From positions 477,826 to 541,825 of the forward strand of contig NZ_HE978567.1 in assembly GCF_000311825.1 (NCBI RefSeq): DNA of 64,000 nucleotides. The letters are read 5' to 3'. Below are positions 51,301 through 60,300 of this stretch, in pieces. Position 1 is the stretch's first letter. Every line of letters starts with the position of its first letter. Both the position numbers and the translations under genes were made by a program. A model generated the notes under the pieces. That model saw only the letters and a list, made by a program, of their open reading frames with translations. It was not told where the DNA came from and searched no databases. The stretch is from Peptoniphilus grossensis ph5 (GTDB taxonomy: Bacteria; Bacillota; Clostridia; Tissierellales; Peptoniphilaceae).

Positions 51301-52374
51301 ATGAACAGTCATGGTGCAAATGTTTTTGAAATTGCAAAAAATAAGGGCATTGAAATAAGGGACATAAGAGATTTTTCATCAAATATAAATCCCCTTGGTC
51401 CCAGCAAAAAAGCTCTCGACGGCCTATTAGACAATTTAAACTTGCTTTCTAGCTATCCCGATGTAGATTACATAGATTTAAGAAATTCAATTTCAAATTA
51501 TGTAAATTGTAAAAGCCATAATATAGTCCTTGGACTTGGGTCTACAGAAATTTTAAAGGACGCAATAAAATTTTTTGCGCCAAAAGTTTCTATTATATTG
51601 TCTCCTTGTTACTCCGAGTACGAAAATGAGCTTAATAAAATAAATTCTGAGATAATTGAATATAATTTAGAAGAAAAAAATGATTTTAAAATTGATTTAG
51701 ATGACCTTATAAAAACTATTGTGGAAAAAAGTGTGGAATTTTTAGTTTTTGCAAATCCCAATAATCCCACTGGCACAATTTTAAGTGCAGATGAAATAGA
51801 AAAAATTTTAAATGAAACTTCTGCAAAAATTTTAGTAGATGAAACTTATATTGAGTTCACAGATATGTCCACCTACTCTTCCACAAAACTAATTGATTCT
51901 TACAAGAATCTCGCAGTGGTAAGAGGGACATCAAAGTTTTTTGCCCTACCTGGCATAAGGCTGGGCTATGGACTTTCCTCTGATGAGAATTTTTTAAACT
52001 ACTTTAAAAATAAGGAAGTCCTTTGGCAAATAAATTCTGTTGCAGAAATTTGCGGCAAGATAATGTTCTCTGATGAGGATTATCTTAGAGAGGTCTTTGA
52101 TTTTATAAGATCAAGGAGAGATTACATCTTCAGTGAAATTTCTAAAATAAAAAATTTAAAGCCACATAAAAGTTTTGGGAATTTTATTTTGATTAAAATT
52201 TTAGGTGGACCTAATGCCACAGAACTTAGAGAAAAACTTTTGGAGAAGGGTCTAGTAATTCGCGACTGCAAATCTTTTAAGAATTTAGGCCAAAGTTATT
52301 TTAGGATTTGTATCTTAGATGATGATGCCAATGAAAAACTTTTAGAAAATCTGAAAGAGATTTATAAGAGGTGA
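51301..52374 (+). CDS. Class I/II aminotransferase, CobD/HisC-like
   Basis: 357 residues, PLP enzyme. The opening HGANVFEIAKNKGIEIRDIRDFSSNINPLGPS is typical of CobD (threonine-phosphate decarboxylase) and close relatives; NPNNPTGT, VDETYIEF and the PLP lysine in RGTSKFFALPGIRLGYG follow. No cobalamin or histidine genes are in the window, so the specific reaction is unresolved. Start follows GGAGGGAGGTGTTTT. The TraB-like gene begins 7 nt downstream. Confidence 0.88.
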   Translation: MNSHGANVFEIAKNKGIEIRDIRDFSSNINPLGPSKKALDGLLDNLNLLSSYPDVDYIDLRNSISNYVNCKSHNIVLGLGSTEILKDAIKFFAPKVSIILSPCYSEYENELNKINSEIIEYNLEEKNDFKIDLDDLIKTIVEKSVEFLVFANPNNPTGTILSADEIEKILNETSAKILVDETYIEFTDMSTYSSTKLIDSYKNLAVVRGTSKFFALPGIRLGYGLSSDENFLNYFKNKEVLWQINSVAEICGKIMFSDEDYLREVFDFIRSRRDYIFSEISKIKNLKPHKSFGNFILIKILGGPNATELREKLLEKGLVIRDCKSFKNLGQSYFRICILDDDANEKLLENLKEIYKR

Positions 52375-52381
52375 ATGATTT

Positions 52382-53818
52382 TTGAAGAAAAATAGTAAAA
52401 TAAAAAAATTTAAAAAAATATTTTCTAGCTTGCTTCTTGTACCGACACTTTTACTTCCAAGCTTTGTCTCTGCGGCTACTCCTGTAGTCACAGAAGTAAA
52501 GGCTAACAATATAAAAACTGAAGAGAAGCAAAATACTTTAGATAAAAAAATAGAGGAAGTCCAGGAAGTAAAATCAAAAAAGGAAGATTTATCGCAAAAT
52601 AAAAATCCAATATACAGTTCCTGGGCGATAAAAGACCTAAACGAAGCACAGTTTATGGGTCTTTACCCTGCAAAATTTGTTTTAGATGGCAAAGATTTTA
52701 CAAAGCCAGTTACCCTTAATGACGCCGTGGCTTGTTACGAACTTGCAAGAGAAAAAATAGAAGAAAGAGATCTTGTTACAGGTGGAGATTTTGCCTTTAA
52801 AGATTTGACCAGATCTGAAATTTTAAATTCAATTTCAAAACTTTTAAATGATGAAAAATTTGAAATGAATAATTTAAGGGAAGGAAAAATATTTTTGGGC
52901 TCAGCTGATGAAAAATATTTAAATTCAAAAATTCCTCTCCAAGAGATGATCTCTCTTTACAACCGCGCTGTAAATAAAATTTTGCAAGAAAATGGCAAGG
53001 TCTCCAAGGGATTTTTCTACGAAGTTTCCAACAAGGACAACAAAATTTATATGCTGGGCTCCATTCACGTTGGCAAGAGCTCCCTTTATCCCCTTGATGA
53101 AAATATTATTTCTGCCTTAAAGTCTTCTGACAAAATTTACATGGAAATAGATGTAACAAATAAGGAAGAGGCAAAAAAGATGGGCGAAAAAATTTATTAC
53201 AAGGACGGAAAAAATCTAAAAGATGATTTGGGCGAAGATTTGTACACAAGAGTCTTAAAAATATTTGAAGGCTTTGGCATGAAGGAAGATCAAGTGAAAT
53301 CCCTAAAGCCTTGGGCAGTTTATAACGCCCTATCCTCTGACCCAGCACCTGAATCTCCAAAGGCAAGCTTAGGCATTGAGTCCTACTTTATGTCACTGAG
53401 TCTCTTAAATAAAATCCAAATTGACGAGCTTGAATCCATGGAATACCAATCAAATATCCTGGAAAACTTTGACAAGGCAGCCTATATAAAGATGATTGAG
53501 TCCCTAACAAGCGAAATCGAAAGAAATGGCTACAAAAATATTAATTCCGGCCTGGACAAGATACTTGAGGCTTGGCAAAGTGGCGACAGGGCTAAGATGA
53601 AATCAATCTTATCAGTTAAGGGCGACGAGGCCTCAGAAAAATTTAGCCAGGCACTCTCCAGCGAAAGAGACAAGGGCATGGCGCAAAAAATTGACGGCTT
53701 GTTAAAAAAAGATGGCAAAAACACTTACTTTATCCTAATAGGTTCAGCCCACCTTGTGCCAGAAAATTCTGTCACAGGAATATTAAGAGACATGGGCTAT
53801 ATAGTTGTAGAAAAATAA
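52382..53818 (+). CDS. Exported TraB/GumN-family protein
   Basis: 478 residues from TTG 52382 (GAGGTGAATGA upstream). Signal peptide ~1-31 (LLLVPTLLLPSFVSA). Residues ~45-205 are a Lys/Glu-rich linker and an SLH-like or helical region of unclear type. The TraB/GumN domain covers ~210-478: YMLGSIHVGKSSLYPL with the GxxH motif, KIYMEID, LGIESYFMS, and ILIGSAHLVPENSV near the end. The fold is related to Tiki-type metalloproteases; activity is not established in bacteria. Co-transcribed with the aminotransferase. Confidence 0.88.
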   Translation: MKKNSKIKKFKKIFSSLLLVPTLLLPSFVSAATPVVTEVKANNIKTEEKQNTLDKKIEEVQEVKSKKEDLSQNKNPIYSSWAIKDLNEAQFMGLYPAKFVLDGKDFTKPVTLNDAVACYELAREKIEERDLVTGGDFAFKDLTRSEILNSISKLLNDEKFEMNNLREGKIFLGSADEKYLNSKIPLQEMISLYNRAVNKILQENGKVSKGFFYEVSNKDNKIYMLGSIHVGKSSLYPLDENIISALKSSDKIYMEIDVTNKEEAKKMGEKIYYKDGKNLKDDLGEDLYTRVLKIFEGFGMKEDQVKSLKPWAVYNALSSDPAPESPKASLGIESYFMSLSLLNKIQIDELESMEYQSNILENFDKAAYIKMIESLTSEIERNGYKNINSGLDKILEAWQSGDRAKMKSILSVKGDEASEKFSQALSSERDKGMAQKIDGLLKKDGKNTYFILIGSAHLVPENSVTGILRDMGYIVVEK

Positions 53819-53849
53819 AATTTAAAATAATTGCAAAATTTATAGAAAA

Positions 53850-53880
53850 AGGCGAGGCATAAAACCTCGTCTTTATTATT
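53850..53880. terminator. Bidirectional terminator
   Basis: AGGCGAGG/CCTCGTCT stem (one G-U), T-rich tail on +, A run on the left for the minus strand. Confidence 0.78.
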
Positions 53881-53887
53881 TGCTATT

Positions 53888-55132
53888 TTATTTTCCAATC
53901 ATTTCTCTTAAAATTACTTCGTCTGTTTCTTTCATGCCTTCCATGGCTATGTGACCAACAGTTTTTATCATCTCATCAACATCGCCTTTTACTATGCCAT
54001 CTCCTGGTTTAAAGGAGTTGCCTTCCTTGGCTTGCCTGTAGGCAAGAAGGGACATCTTTAGGCTGGATGCAATTTTTATGGCACAAGACTCCTTGGCACC
54101 GTCACAAATAATTCCTGAATTTGTAGCAAGGGCGTTTGTTAAAATTTCTTTTATGAGATCCCTATCTTCATCCTTCATAAAGGCTATACCACATACAGAA
54201 GCCGCCGCTGCAGATACCACTCCGCAGTAGGCAGATAGTTCGCCTATGCCTTCTTTTATGTAAAGGCCAATTAAATTTGCAAAAATTAGAGACCTATATA
54301 ACTTGTCCTTGTCGATGTCATGGTCCTTAGCGTAGATAATTATTGGAACAGAAACTGTTATGCCCTGGTTGCCAGATCCTGAATTTATGACAACAGGTTT
54401 TTCACAGCCTGACATACGAGCGTCAGAACCTGCGGCAGCATAGGCAACTAATTTATCCTTATAATTATTTTCTGCATCTTCCAAGATCATTTTGCCAATA
54501 TTTGCGCCCCATGGGTTTTCAATGCCCTCTTTGGCTATGGCATAATTGTAGTCTATTTCTTTATCCAAGACATCTATTATACTGTCATAATTTCCATTTT
54601 TTGCAAAATCATAAATTTTATCAAAGGACAAGTCAACTTTATTTTCTTCAACTTCCTCTTGGTCCTTCTTTTCCAAGAGGACCTTATCATTTAGACTCTC
54701 GTAAATAATATTTGTGTGATAATCCTTTATAATTACCTGAGACTTTTTGTCAGCCTTCTCCATAATTATATCTATGTAAAGTCCCTTAATTTCGTGAACA
54801 AGTTCTATGTCAACGAGACCCTTTTCTATTAAATCATCTAGGGTGTTAAGCTTAGACTTATCAACACCAGATAAAACTTCAAGCTTCTTAGTATAGTCGC
54901 CAAGAAAAGCACCAGCAGCAAGAGAAATTTCTATTCCCTTTCTTCCATCAGTGCCTGGCACCTTGACGCTATTTACATTTTTAATAATATTGCCCGATAA
55001 ATTAGCCTTAATTTTTTCAGGATCCACTCCCAAAAGAAATCTTGCGCGACTTGCACCATATGCCAAAGCTATGGGCTCGGTACAGCCGAAGGCAGGCACC
55101 ATTTTCTCTCTCAAAAATTTATTATAATCCAT
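53888..55132 (-). CDS. L-cysteine desulfidase family protein (UPF0597, CyuA-like)
   Basis: 414 residues of the serine-dehydratase-alpha-like UPF0597 family. Cluster-binding cysteines sit in PAFGCTEPIALAYG, ARMSGCEKPVVINSGSGNQG and IICDGAKESCAIKIASS, consistent with the Fe-S desulfidase that cleaves cysteine to pyruvate, ammonia and sulfide (CyuA, formerly YhaM, in E. coli). It is cytoplasmic and monocistronic, divergent from the Bce-type module. Confidence 0.9.
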   Translation of the reverse strand: MDYNKFLREKMVPAFGCTEPIALAYGASRARFLLGVDPEKIKANLSGNIIKNVNSVKVPGTDGRKGIEISLAAGAFLGDYTKKLEVLSGVDKSKLNTLDDLIEKGLVDIELVHEIKGLYIDIIMEKADKKSQVIIKDYHTNIIYESLNDKVLLEKKDQEEVEENKVDLSFDKIYDFAKNGNYDSIIDVLDKEIDYNYAIAKEGIENPWGANIGKMILEDAENNYKDKLVAYAAAGSDARMSGCEKPVVINSGSGNQGITVSVPIIIYAKDHDIDKDKLYRSLIFANLIGLYIKEGIGELSAYCGVVSAAAASVCGIAFMKDEDRDLIKEILTNALATNSGIICDGAKESCAIKIASSLKMSLLAYRQAKEGNSFKPGDGIVKGDVDEMIKTVGHIAMEGMKETDEVILREMIGK

Positions 55133-55242
55133 AAAATCCCCTCATAATTTATTTTTAACAAATATATTATAACAAAAAACGATAAGCTTATCCTAATAGT
55201 ATTTTTCAAACTCATTTTTTAAAATTTTTTACAATTAAAATA

Positions 55243-55276
55243 GGTAACTTATTGTTGTAAACAAAAATAAGTTACC
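55243..55276. promoter_or_regulatory. 11-bp perfect inverted repeat in the divergent intergenic region
   Basis: GGTAACTTATT (55243-55253) and AATAAGTTACC (55266-55276) with a 12-nt loop. It lies between the cyuA-like gene and the response-regulator gene, upstream of the latter's promoter. No T run follows, so an operator is more likely than a terminator. Confidence 0.55.
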
Positions 55277-55285
55277 ATAATATTT

Positions 55286-55313
55286 TTGGATTTTTAAATT
55301 AATAATATATAAT
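55286..55313 (+). promoter_or_regulatory. Promoter of the two-component/ABC module
   Basis: TTGGAT (55286-55291), 16-bp spacer, TATAAT (55308-55313). Confidence 0.5.
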
Positions 55314-55343
55314 AAAATTAAAGATAAGAATAAAGGAGATAAT

Positions 55344-56030
55344 ATGTTAAAAATACTCTTGTTAGAAGATGACAATACAATATCTTTTGCTATAAAAAAA
55401 TATCTTGAAAAATTTAAATATTCCGTAAAAATTTTTAAAACTATTTCTGCCACTGAAGGTCTTTCTTTAAATGAATTTGATTTAATTATTTTAGATGTAA
55501 ATCTACCTGACGGAAATGGATTTGATTACTTGAACTATGTGAGAAGTTTTTCAAAAATTCCTATTATAATGCTAACCGTTAAAAATGATGAAAAATATAT
55601 TCTAAAAGGATTTTCAGAAGGTGCAGATGAATACATATCAAAACCTTTTTCTCTTCCTGTTTTGAAAGCTCGAATTGAAAATGTTTTGAAAAGGACTGGG
55701 CATAAAACAGAAATTATTTTTAAAGACCTGACTTTAAATGATGATATTAAGTCTGCAGAATTAAGCGGCAAAAATTTGGATTTAAATATAAAAGAATATG
55801 CCCTTTTAAAACTTTTTATCGCACACAAAAATGAAAATTTGCCAAGAGATTTTATTTTAGATAACATTTGGCAAAATGATTTTTATGAAATAAATGATAA
55901 TACTCTTTCTGTAACAATTAAAAGACTTAGAAAAAAATTGGGTCCTGATTATGAAAAATACCTTAAAACTATAAGAGGATTTGGCTATAAGTGGTCTGAA
56001 CTAGATATTGAAGAGAGCGTAAAAAAATGA
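55344..56030 (+). CDS. OmpR-family response regulator of a Bce-type module
   Basis: 228 residues. Receiver with acidic pair ED at 8-9, phosphoacceptor D51 (LIILDVNLPDGNG), conserved Thr (IMLTVKND) and Lys (YISKPFS). Winged helix ~130-225 (LNIKEYALLKLFIAHKNENLPRDFILDNIW, TLSVTIKRLRKKLG, IRGFGYKW). AAGGAGATAAT precedes the start; the kinase ATG overlaps its stop by 4 nt. Probably activates the ABC genes downstream through GTCACT repeats at 57025-57041. Confidence 0.93.
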   Translation: MLKILLLEDDNTISFAIKKYLEKFKYSVKIFKTISATEGLSLNEFDLIILDVNLPDGNGFDYLNYVRSFSKIPIIMLTVKNDEKYILKGFSEGADEYISKPFSLPVLKARIENVLKRTGHKTEIIFKDLTLNDDIKSAELSGKNLDLNIKEYALLKLFIAHKNENLPRDFILDNIWQNDFYEINDNTLSVTIKRLRKKLGPDYEKYLKTIRGFGYKWSELDIEESVKK

Positions 56031-57001
56031 AAAATTATAAAAAATATTTATTTTTAATTGCTTTTAATATTATTTTATCAATGCTTATCGTTTGCATAAG
56101 TCCACGATTTGACATGATTACTCTTTTTTATTTTATATTTTTGAATATCTTCATTTTTGCCTTTCTATTTTTATTTGAAAGAAATAAAAATATGAAAATA
56201 AATGATCAAATTGACGAAATTATAAATTTAATTCACTCTTTAAATCCAAACAAGGAAGTTTATAAAAAAAATGATGGTGAATTTGGAAAACTTAAAGATG
56301 AAATTACAAAAATTATTTTAGAAAATAAAAATATAATTGAAAATTCAAAAGAGAAGCAAAAGGTTTTAAGAGATTACTCAGAAGATCTTGCCCATCAAAT
56401 AAAAACTCCCTTAACAGGAATTCTGTTGATGTTGGATTTAATTGAAGAAGACAAAGAAAATATAGATGAATATATTTTGTTAATAAGAAATAATATAAAT
56501 CGGCTTGAAAATCTGACAGACATTCTTTTAAAGTTGGCTTCCCTTGATTCTGATATAACAAAGTTTAATTTAGAGTATGTAAATGTCTTGGAATTGCTAA
56601 AAAGTGTAAAAGAGGATTTAGATTCTTACTTTGGTCTAAAAAATTATGAAGTTAAAATTTTTGGTGATGATTTTATTTTAAATTGCGATAAAAAATGGAC
56701 CCATGAGGCAATTTTAAATATCTGCAAAAATGCAATTGAAGCAAGCCCAGAGAATAATATCGAAATTATACTTAGAGAAAGCAATGTATTTAAAAGCATC
56801 CTTGTCAAAGATTTCTCATCAGGTATGAGTAAGGATGATTTGAAAAAAGCTATGCAGAGATTTTATAAATCTGACCCAAACAGTCAAGGCTATGGCATTG
56901 GACTTCCAATGGCAAAAACTATATTAAATAAAGAAAATGGCGACTTAATTTATAATCGCGAAAAAAATTATAATACTTTCGAGATGAGATTTTATAAATA
57001 A
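56027..57001 (+). CDS. Intramembrane-sensing histidine kinase (BceS-like)
   Basis: 324 residues. Two membrane helices (~8-24, ~30-50) with only a few residues between them, the intramembrane-sensing design of BceS kinases that detect through their ABC transporter. DHp helix with H123 (EDLAHQIKTPLTGIL), N-box EAILNICKNAIEAS, G-boxes KDFSSGMS and SQGYGIGLPMAKTI. Overlaps the regulator gene by 4 bp. Confidence 0.92.
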   Translation: MKNYKKYLFLIAFNIILSMLIVCISPRFDMITLFYFIFLNIFIFAFLFLFERNKNMKINDQIDEIINLIHSLNPNKEVYKKNDGEFGKLKDEITKIILENKNIIENSKEKQKVLRDYSEDLAHQIKTPLTGILLMLDLIEEDKENIDEYILLIRNNINRLENLTDILLKLASLDSDITKFNLEYVNVLELLKSVKEDLDSYFGLKNYEVKIFGDDFILNCDKKWTHEAILNICKNAIEASPENNIEIILRESNVFKSILVKDFSSGMSKDDLKKAMQRFYKSDPNSQGYGIGLPMAKTILNKENGDLIYNREKNYNTFEMRFYK

Positions 57002-57024
57002 CTATATAATTCTTAATTATATGT

Positions 57025-57041
57025 GTCACTGACTAGTCACT
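57025..57041 (+). promoter_or_regulatory. Direct repeats at the ABC gene promoter (candidate response-regulator site)
   Basis: GTCACT at 57025-57030 and 57036-57041, 11 bp apart, in the only gap of the module and overlapping the -35 position for TAATAT at 57051-57056. OmpR-family regulators typically bind 10-11-bp-spaced direct repeats. Confidence 0.5.
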
Positions 57042-57074
57042 TTATTTTGTTAATATGAGGAAAAGGAGGCAAAT

Positions 57075-57755
57075 ATGTTTATTTTACAGACAAATAATTT
57101 GACAAAAGTTTACGATGCTGAAGTCAAAGTAGAAGCGCTAGTTGATGTGAATTTTAATCTTTCTAAAGGTGATTTTGTTGCTATAATCGGAGACAGTGGC
57201 TCTGGAAAATCAACTTTCCTCCACCTTCTTGCTGGTGTTGACAAGCCAAGTAGTGGAGATATTTTTATTGAAGATAAAAATATTACAAAACTTAATAAGG
57301 AAGATCTTACAATTTTCAGAAGGCGAAATATTGGAGTTATATATCAGTTTTTTAACTTAATTCCAAATATTAATGTTAAAAAAAATATTTTGTTACCAAT
57401 ACTTTTAGACGACAAAAAAGTTGACCAAGAATATTTTGATGAAATCCTTTCGATTCTCGGGATAAAGGATAAGTTAAATAGATTTCCAAGAGAACTATCT
57501 GGCGGCGAACAGCAAAGAGTTGCCATAGCAAGAAGTCTTATAACAAGACCTGCCATAGTTTTAGCTGACGAGCCTACAGGAAATTTAGATAGAAAAAATT
57601 CTGAGGATATAATTTCCCTTTTTAAGCTAGTGAATCAAAGGCTTAATTCCACTATCATGATAATAACTCATGATGAGAAAGTTGCAAATGCCTGTAATAA
57701 GGTTTATAAAATGGTAGACGGAAGATTGTCTTTGTTGGAAGAAGGCTTGCAATGA
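57075..57755 (+). CDS. ABC transporter ATP-binding protein (BceA-like)
   Basis: 226 residues of the LolD/MacB/BceA class. Walker A GDSGSGKST, Q-loop VIYQFFNLIPN, signature ELSGGEQQRVAIARSL, Walker B IVLADEPTGNLD, H-loop IITHDEK. Start follows AAAGGAGGCAAAT. It energises the large permease encoded next (4-bp overlap). Such modules detoxify cell-wall-active peptides, for example bacitracin or lantibiotics. Confidence 0.95.
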   Translation: MFILQTNNLTKVYDAEVKVEALVDVNFNLSKGDFVAIIGDSGSGKSTFLHLLAGVDKPSSGDIFIEDKNITKLNKEDLTIFRRRNIGVIYQFFNLIPNINVKKNILLPILLDDKKVDQEYFDEILSILGIKDKLNRFPRELSGGEQQRVAIARSLITRPAIVLADEPTGNLDRKNSEDIISLFKLVNQRLNSTIMIITHDEKVANACNKVYKMVDGRLSLLEEGLQ

Positions 57756-60244
57756 AAATAATAAGTGACCTTGCAAATTCATCCATCAAAAACAATAAAA
57801 AAGATACTTTTTCCACAAGAGTTTCTATATTGCTTGCAGTAATTTTACTTGGAACCATTGTATTTATTTTAAGCGATTTGCGACAATCACAAATTAAATA
57901 CTTAAAAAGCACAGTTGGAGATTATGAAGTTTCTCTTTCAGAAATCGACAAACAAACCTACGATCTATTAGAAAAAAATAAAGATATTGAAAAAGTCCAT
58001 TATGATAAAATAATTTCAACTGATATAGGTCTTATTATCTATGAGAAATCAAAATATTTTCTTGAAAATATAGACACTCACTTAATTGATGGAAGAAATC
58101 CAAAAAATTCAAGAGAAATAGTTGTTACAAAACAATTCCTAAATAAAAACAGAAATTATAAAATTGCTTCAAACATTAAAATTAATGAGAAAAATTATAA
58201 AATTGTTGGTGTTTACGAAGATTTTTCCTTTTCTTTTGAAGATCCAGTTGCTTTTTCTTATTTTGATGATAGTAAGGGTCTCGATTTTAAAAAGGGTGAA
58301 AGCTGTTTTGCCTATATCTGGTACAAAAATCCAAGAGATACTTACACCAATACCAGAAAAATTCTAAAAGACTTAAATATTAATGAAAAGAAAGCCCTAG
58401 ACAAGGGTCAACTTTTTTACAACGCATCTCTTTTGGAGTCAAAGATGATATTTCCAAAGGGAATTATCCCACCAAAAAGAGTTGTAAATTCATTTATTGA
58501 ATCTTTTGGACTATTCTTTATCCTAATTCTACTCTTTGCAGTTATGATTTATGGCTCCTTTAATGTTTACAATAATAGAGATATAAAAGAGCTTGCTCTC
58601 TTAAAATCTTCAGGCATGACGGAAAAACAAACCAAAAAACTTGTGAAGCTAAAGGCTTTTAATATTTCAATTTTTCCCATTTTAGTTGGAACTCTTTTGT
58701 CTTACTTAAATGCTATTTTTTTGACATATCTCATGTATATTAACAACCGCATAAGTTATAAAAATATGTCTAAAATTTTAAGTGATAATTTAGAAATGAG
58801 GGGTTTTAAATTCTATACTCCAGATATTAAATCAATCTTTATAATTTTATTTTTCTCACTGCTAATGGTGTATATCTCTGCCATCGTGCCTGCTAGAAAA
58901 AGTTCAAAAATAAATATAGTTGAAGGTTTAAATGGATTAGATCCCAAAAAGAAAAAACAAGGCAAATCAAAAATTAAAGGCAGCATAGAAAAAACTCTCG
59001 CAAAGGATTATTTTAAAACTTACAAAAATACTTATAAAGTGATTTCCATTGCCATTTTGTTATCTGCTATTGCCATGAATGTTTTTTTAGTATCTGTTTC
59101 TTATAGAAACATGAACGCAAAATATAATAAATTTGATGACCCTTATAATTTTGAAGCTTATCTTTTTTCTGATTCAAGATTAAATAAAAATATGGTTGAT
59201 GATCTGAAAAATATAAATTTTGTAGATGAAATTCACATTTTTGAAGAAAAAGATTTTAAGTTCTATAAATCCGATAACAAAAATTTCTTATCAAATAAAT
59301 TTGAAAATGATTTAGAAAATAAAAGTCAGTCAGAAGATTACTTTGTTAGAATACTTGCTCTTTCAAAGGAGGATTTTAACAAAATTAAAAAAGAAAATAA
59401 TTTGACAGAAGAAAGTAACTTTCTTTTGTTAAACAAAACACCAAAAAATAATTTTACTCCCTATAAATTTAGAAAATATATTCCTTTAACTGACTCAAAA
59501 AATAATACTATAAATCTGAGATATTATGATGGTGGAAAAATTATTAATATTAATAATTTATCTAATATAAAAAAATTCCCTTACAATTTAGAAGAACATC
59601 TAGGACTTGGAATTTATATTATCACAAATGAAAATTCTTTTGATGAGTTTATAAAAAAATATGGAAACGATCCAGCTAATCCTGCAAATAAATTTATTGT
59701 AAAAATAAAAGCAAAGGAAAATTTAAAAGATGTTTCTGAAGATGCAATAAAAATAATCACATCATATTTTCAAAAATCAGATTATTCAATCTTTTCTGAC
59801 ATCACAAGAAAAGCTATAGACTCTGAGCAAAGCCGAAATGAAAATCTATTAAGTTTTGGAATTCAAATAATCTTCTTAATTATTGCCCTATCCAACGCCT
59901 ATAATTCTTTTCATGGAAATTTGCGAGCTAGAAAAAAAGAATTTAATCTTCTTTCCACTGCAGGTATGACTGATTCGCAAATTAGAAAAATGATAAATAA
60001 TGAGCTAAAATTTTTAATTACAAGAATTCTTGCTATTTATGCATTTGTATTTGCCTTATCAGTTTTTGCAAGAGCAAAAAGAAGTCCTTATGAAGTAAAT
60101 TTTGCTATTAGAGAAATTTTAATTAATATAAATTATATGCCTTTGTTATTTATTTTTATTGTAACAATAATTGGTTTACTCTTAGCACAAAAAAGTGGCA
60201 TGAGAGAGCTATCTCGTGATAACATAATCGATAATTTAAAATAA
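57752..60244 (+). CDS. FtsX-like ABC permease (two FtsX domains)
   Basis: 830 residues. One membrane helix at ~24-42, an extracellular region to ~240, an FtsX group of three helices (~250-390) with KELALLKSSGMTEKQTKKLVKLKAFN, a second soluble region (~420-690), then a second FtsX group (~695-825) with KEFNLLSTAGMTDSQIRKMINNELKF. Two FtsX groups around large extracellular domains suit a lipid- or peptide-handling mechanotransmitter. It is longer than classical BceB (~650) and closer to clostridial two-FtsX permeases. Forms the transporter with the preceding ATPase. Confidence 0.9.
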   Translation: MKIISDLANSSIKNNKKDTFSTRVSILLAVILLGTIVFILSDLRQSQIKYLKSTVGDYEVSLSEIDKQTYDLLEKNKDIEKVHYDKIISTDIGLIIYEKSKYFLENIDTHLIDGRNPKNSREIVVTKQFLNKNRNYKIASNIKINEKNYKIVGVYEDFSFSFEDPVAFSYFDDSKGLDFKKGESCFAYIWYKNPRDTYTNTRKILKDLNINEKKALDKGQLFYNASLLESKMIFPKGIIPPKRVVNSFIESFGLFFILILLFAVMIYGSFNVYNNRDIKELALLKSSGMTEKQTKKLVKLKAFNISIFPILVGTLLSYLNAIFLTYLMYINNRISYKNMSKILSDNLEMRGFKFYTPDIKSIFIILFFSLLMVYISAIVPARKSSKINIVEGLNGLDPKKKKQGKSKIKGSIEKTLAKDYFKTYKNTYKVISIAILLSAIAMNVFLVSVSYRNMNAKYNKFDDPYNFEAYLFSDSRLNKNMVDDLKNINFVDEIHIFEEKDFKFYKSDNKNFLSNKFENDLENKSQSEDYFVRILALSKEDFNKIKKENNLTEESNFLLLNKTPKNNFTPYKFRKYIPLTDSKNNTINLRYYDGGKIININNLSNIKKFPYNLEEHLGLGIYIITNENSFDEFIKKYGNDPANPANKFIVKIKAKENLKDVSEDAIKIITSYFQKSDYSIFSDITRKAIDSEQSRNENLLSFGIQIIFLIIALSNAYNSFHGNLRARKKEFNLLSTAGMTDSQIRKMINNELKFLITRILAIYAFVFALSVFARAKRSPYEVNFAIREILININYMPLLFIFIVTIIGLLLAQKSGMRELSRDNIIDNLK

Positions 60245-60257
60245 ATTAAATTTAAAG

Positions 60258-60285
60258 GAGACCTAGTCTATTTCGACTTGGTCTC
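60258..60285. terminator. Bidirectional terminator between the ABC module and glpK
   Basis: GAGACCTAGTC/GACTTGGTCTC stem with one mismatch and TATTTC loop; T-rich on both flanks in the respective orientations. Confidence 0.65.
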
Positions 60286-60300
60286 ATTCTTCTTTTCTAT

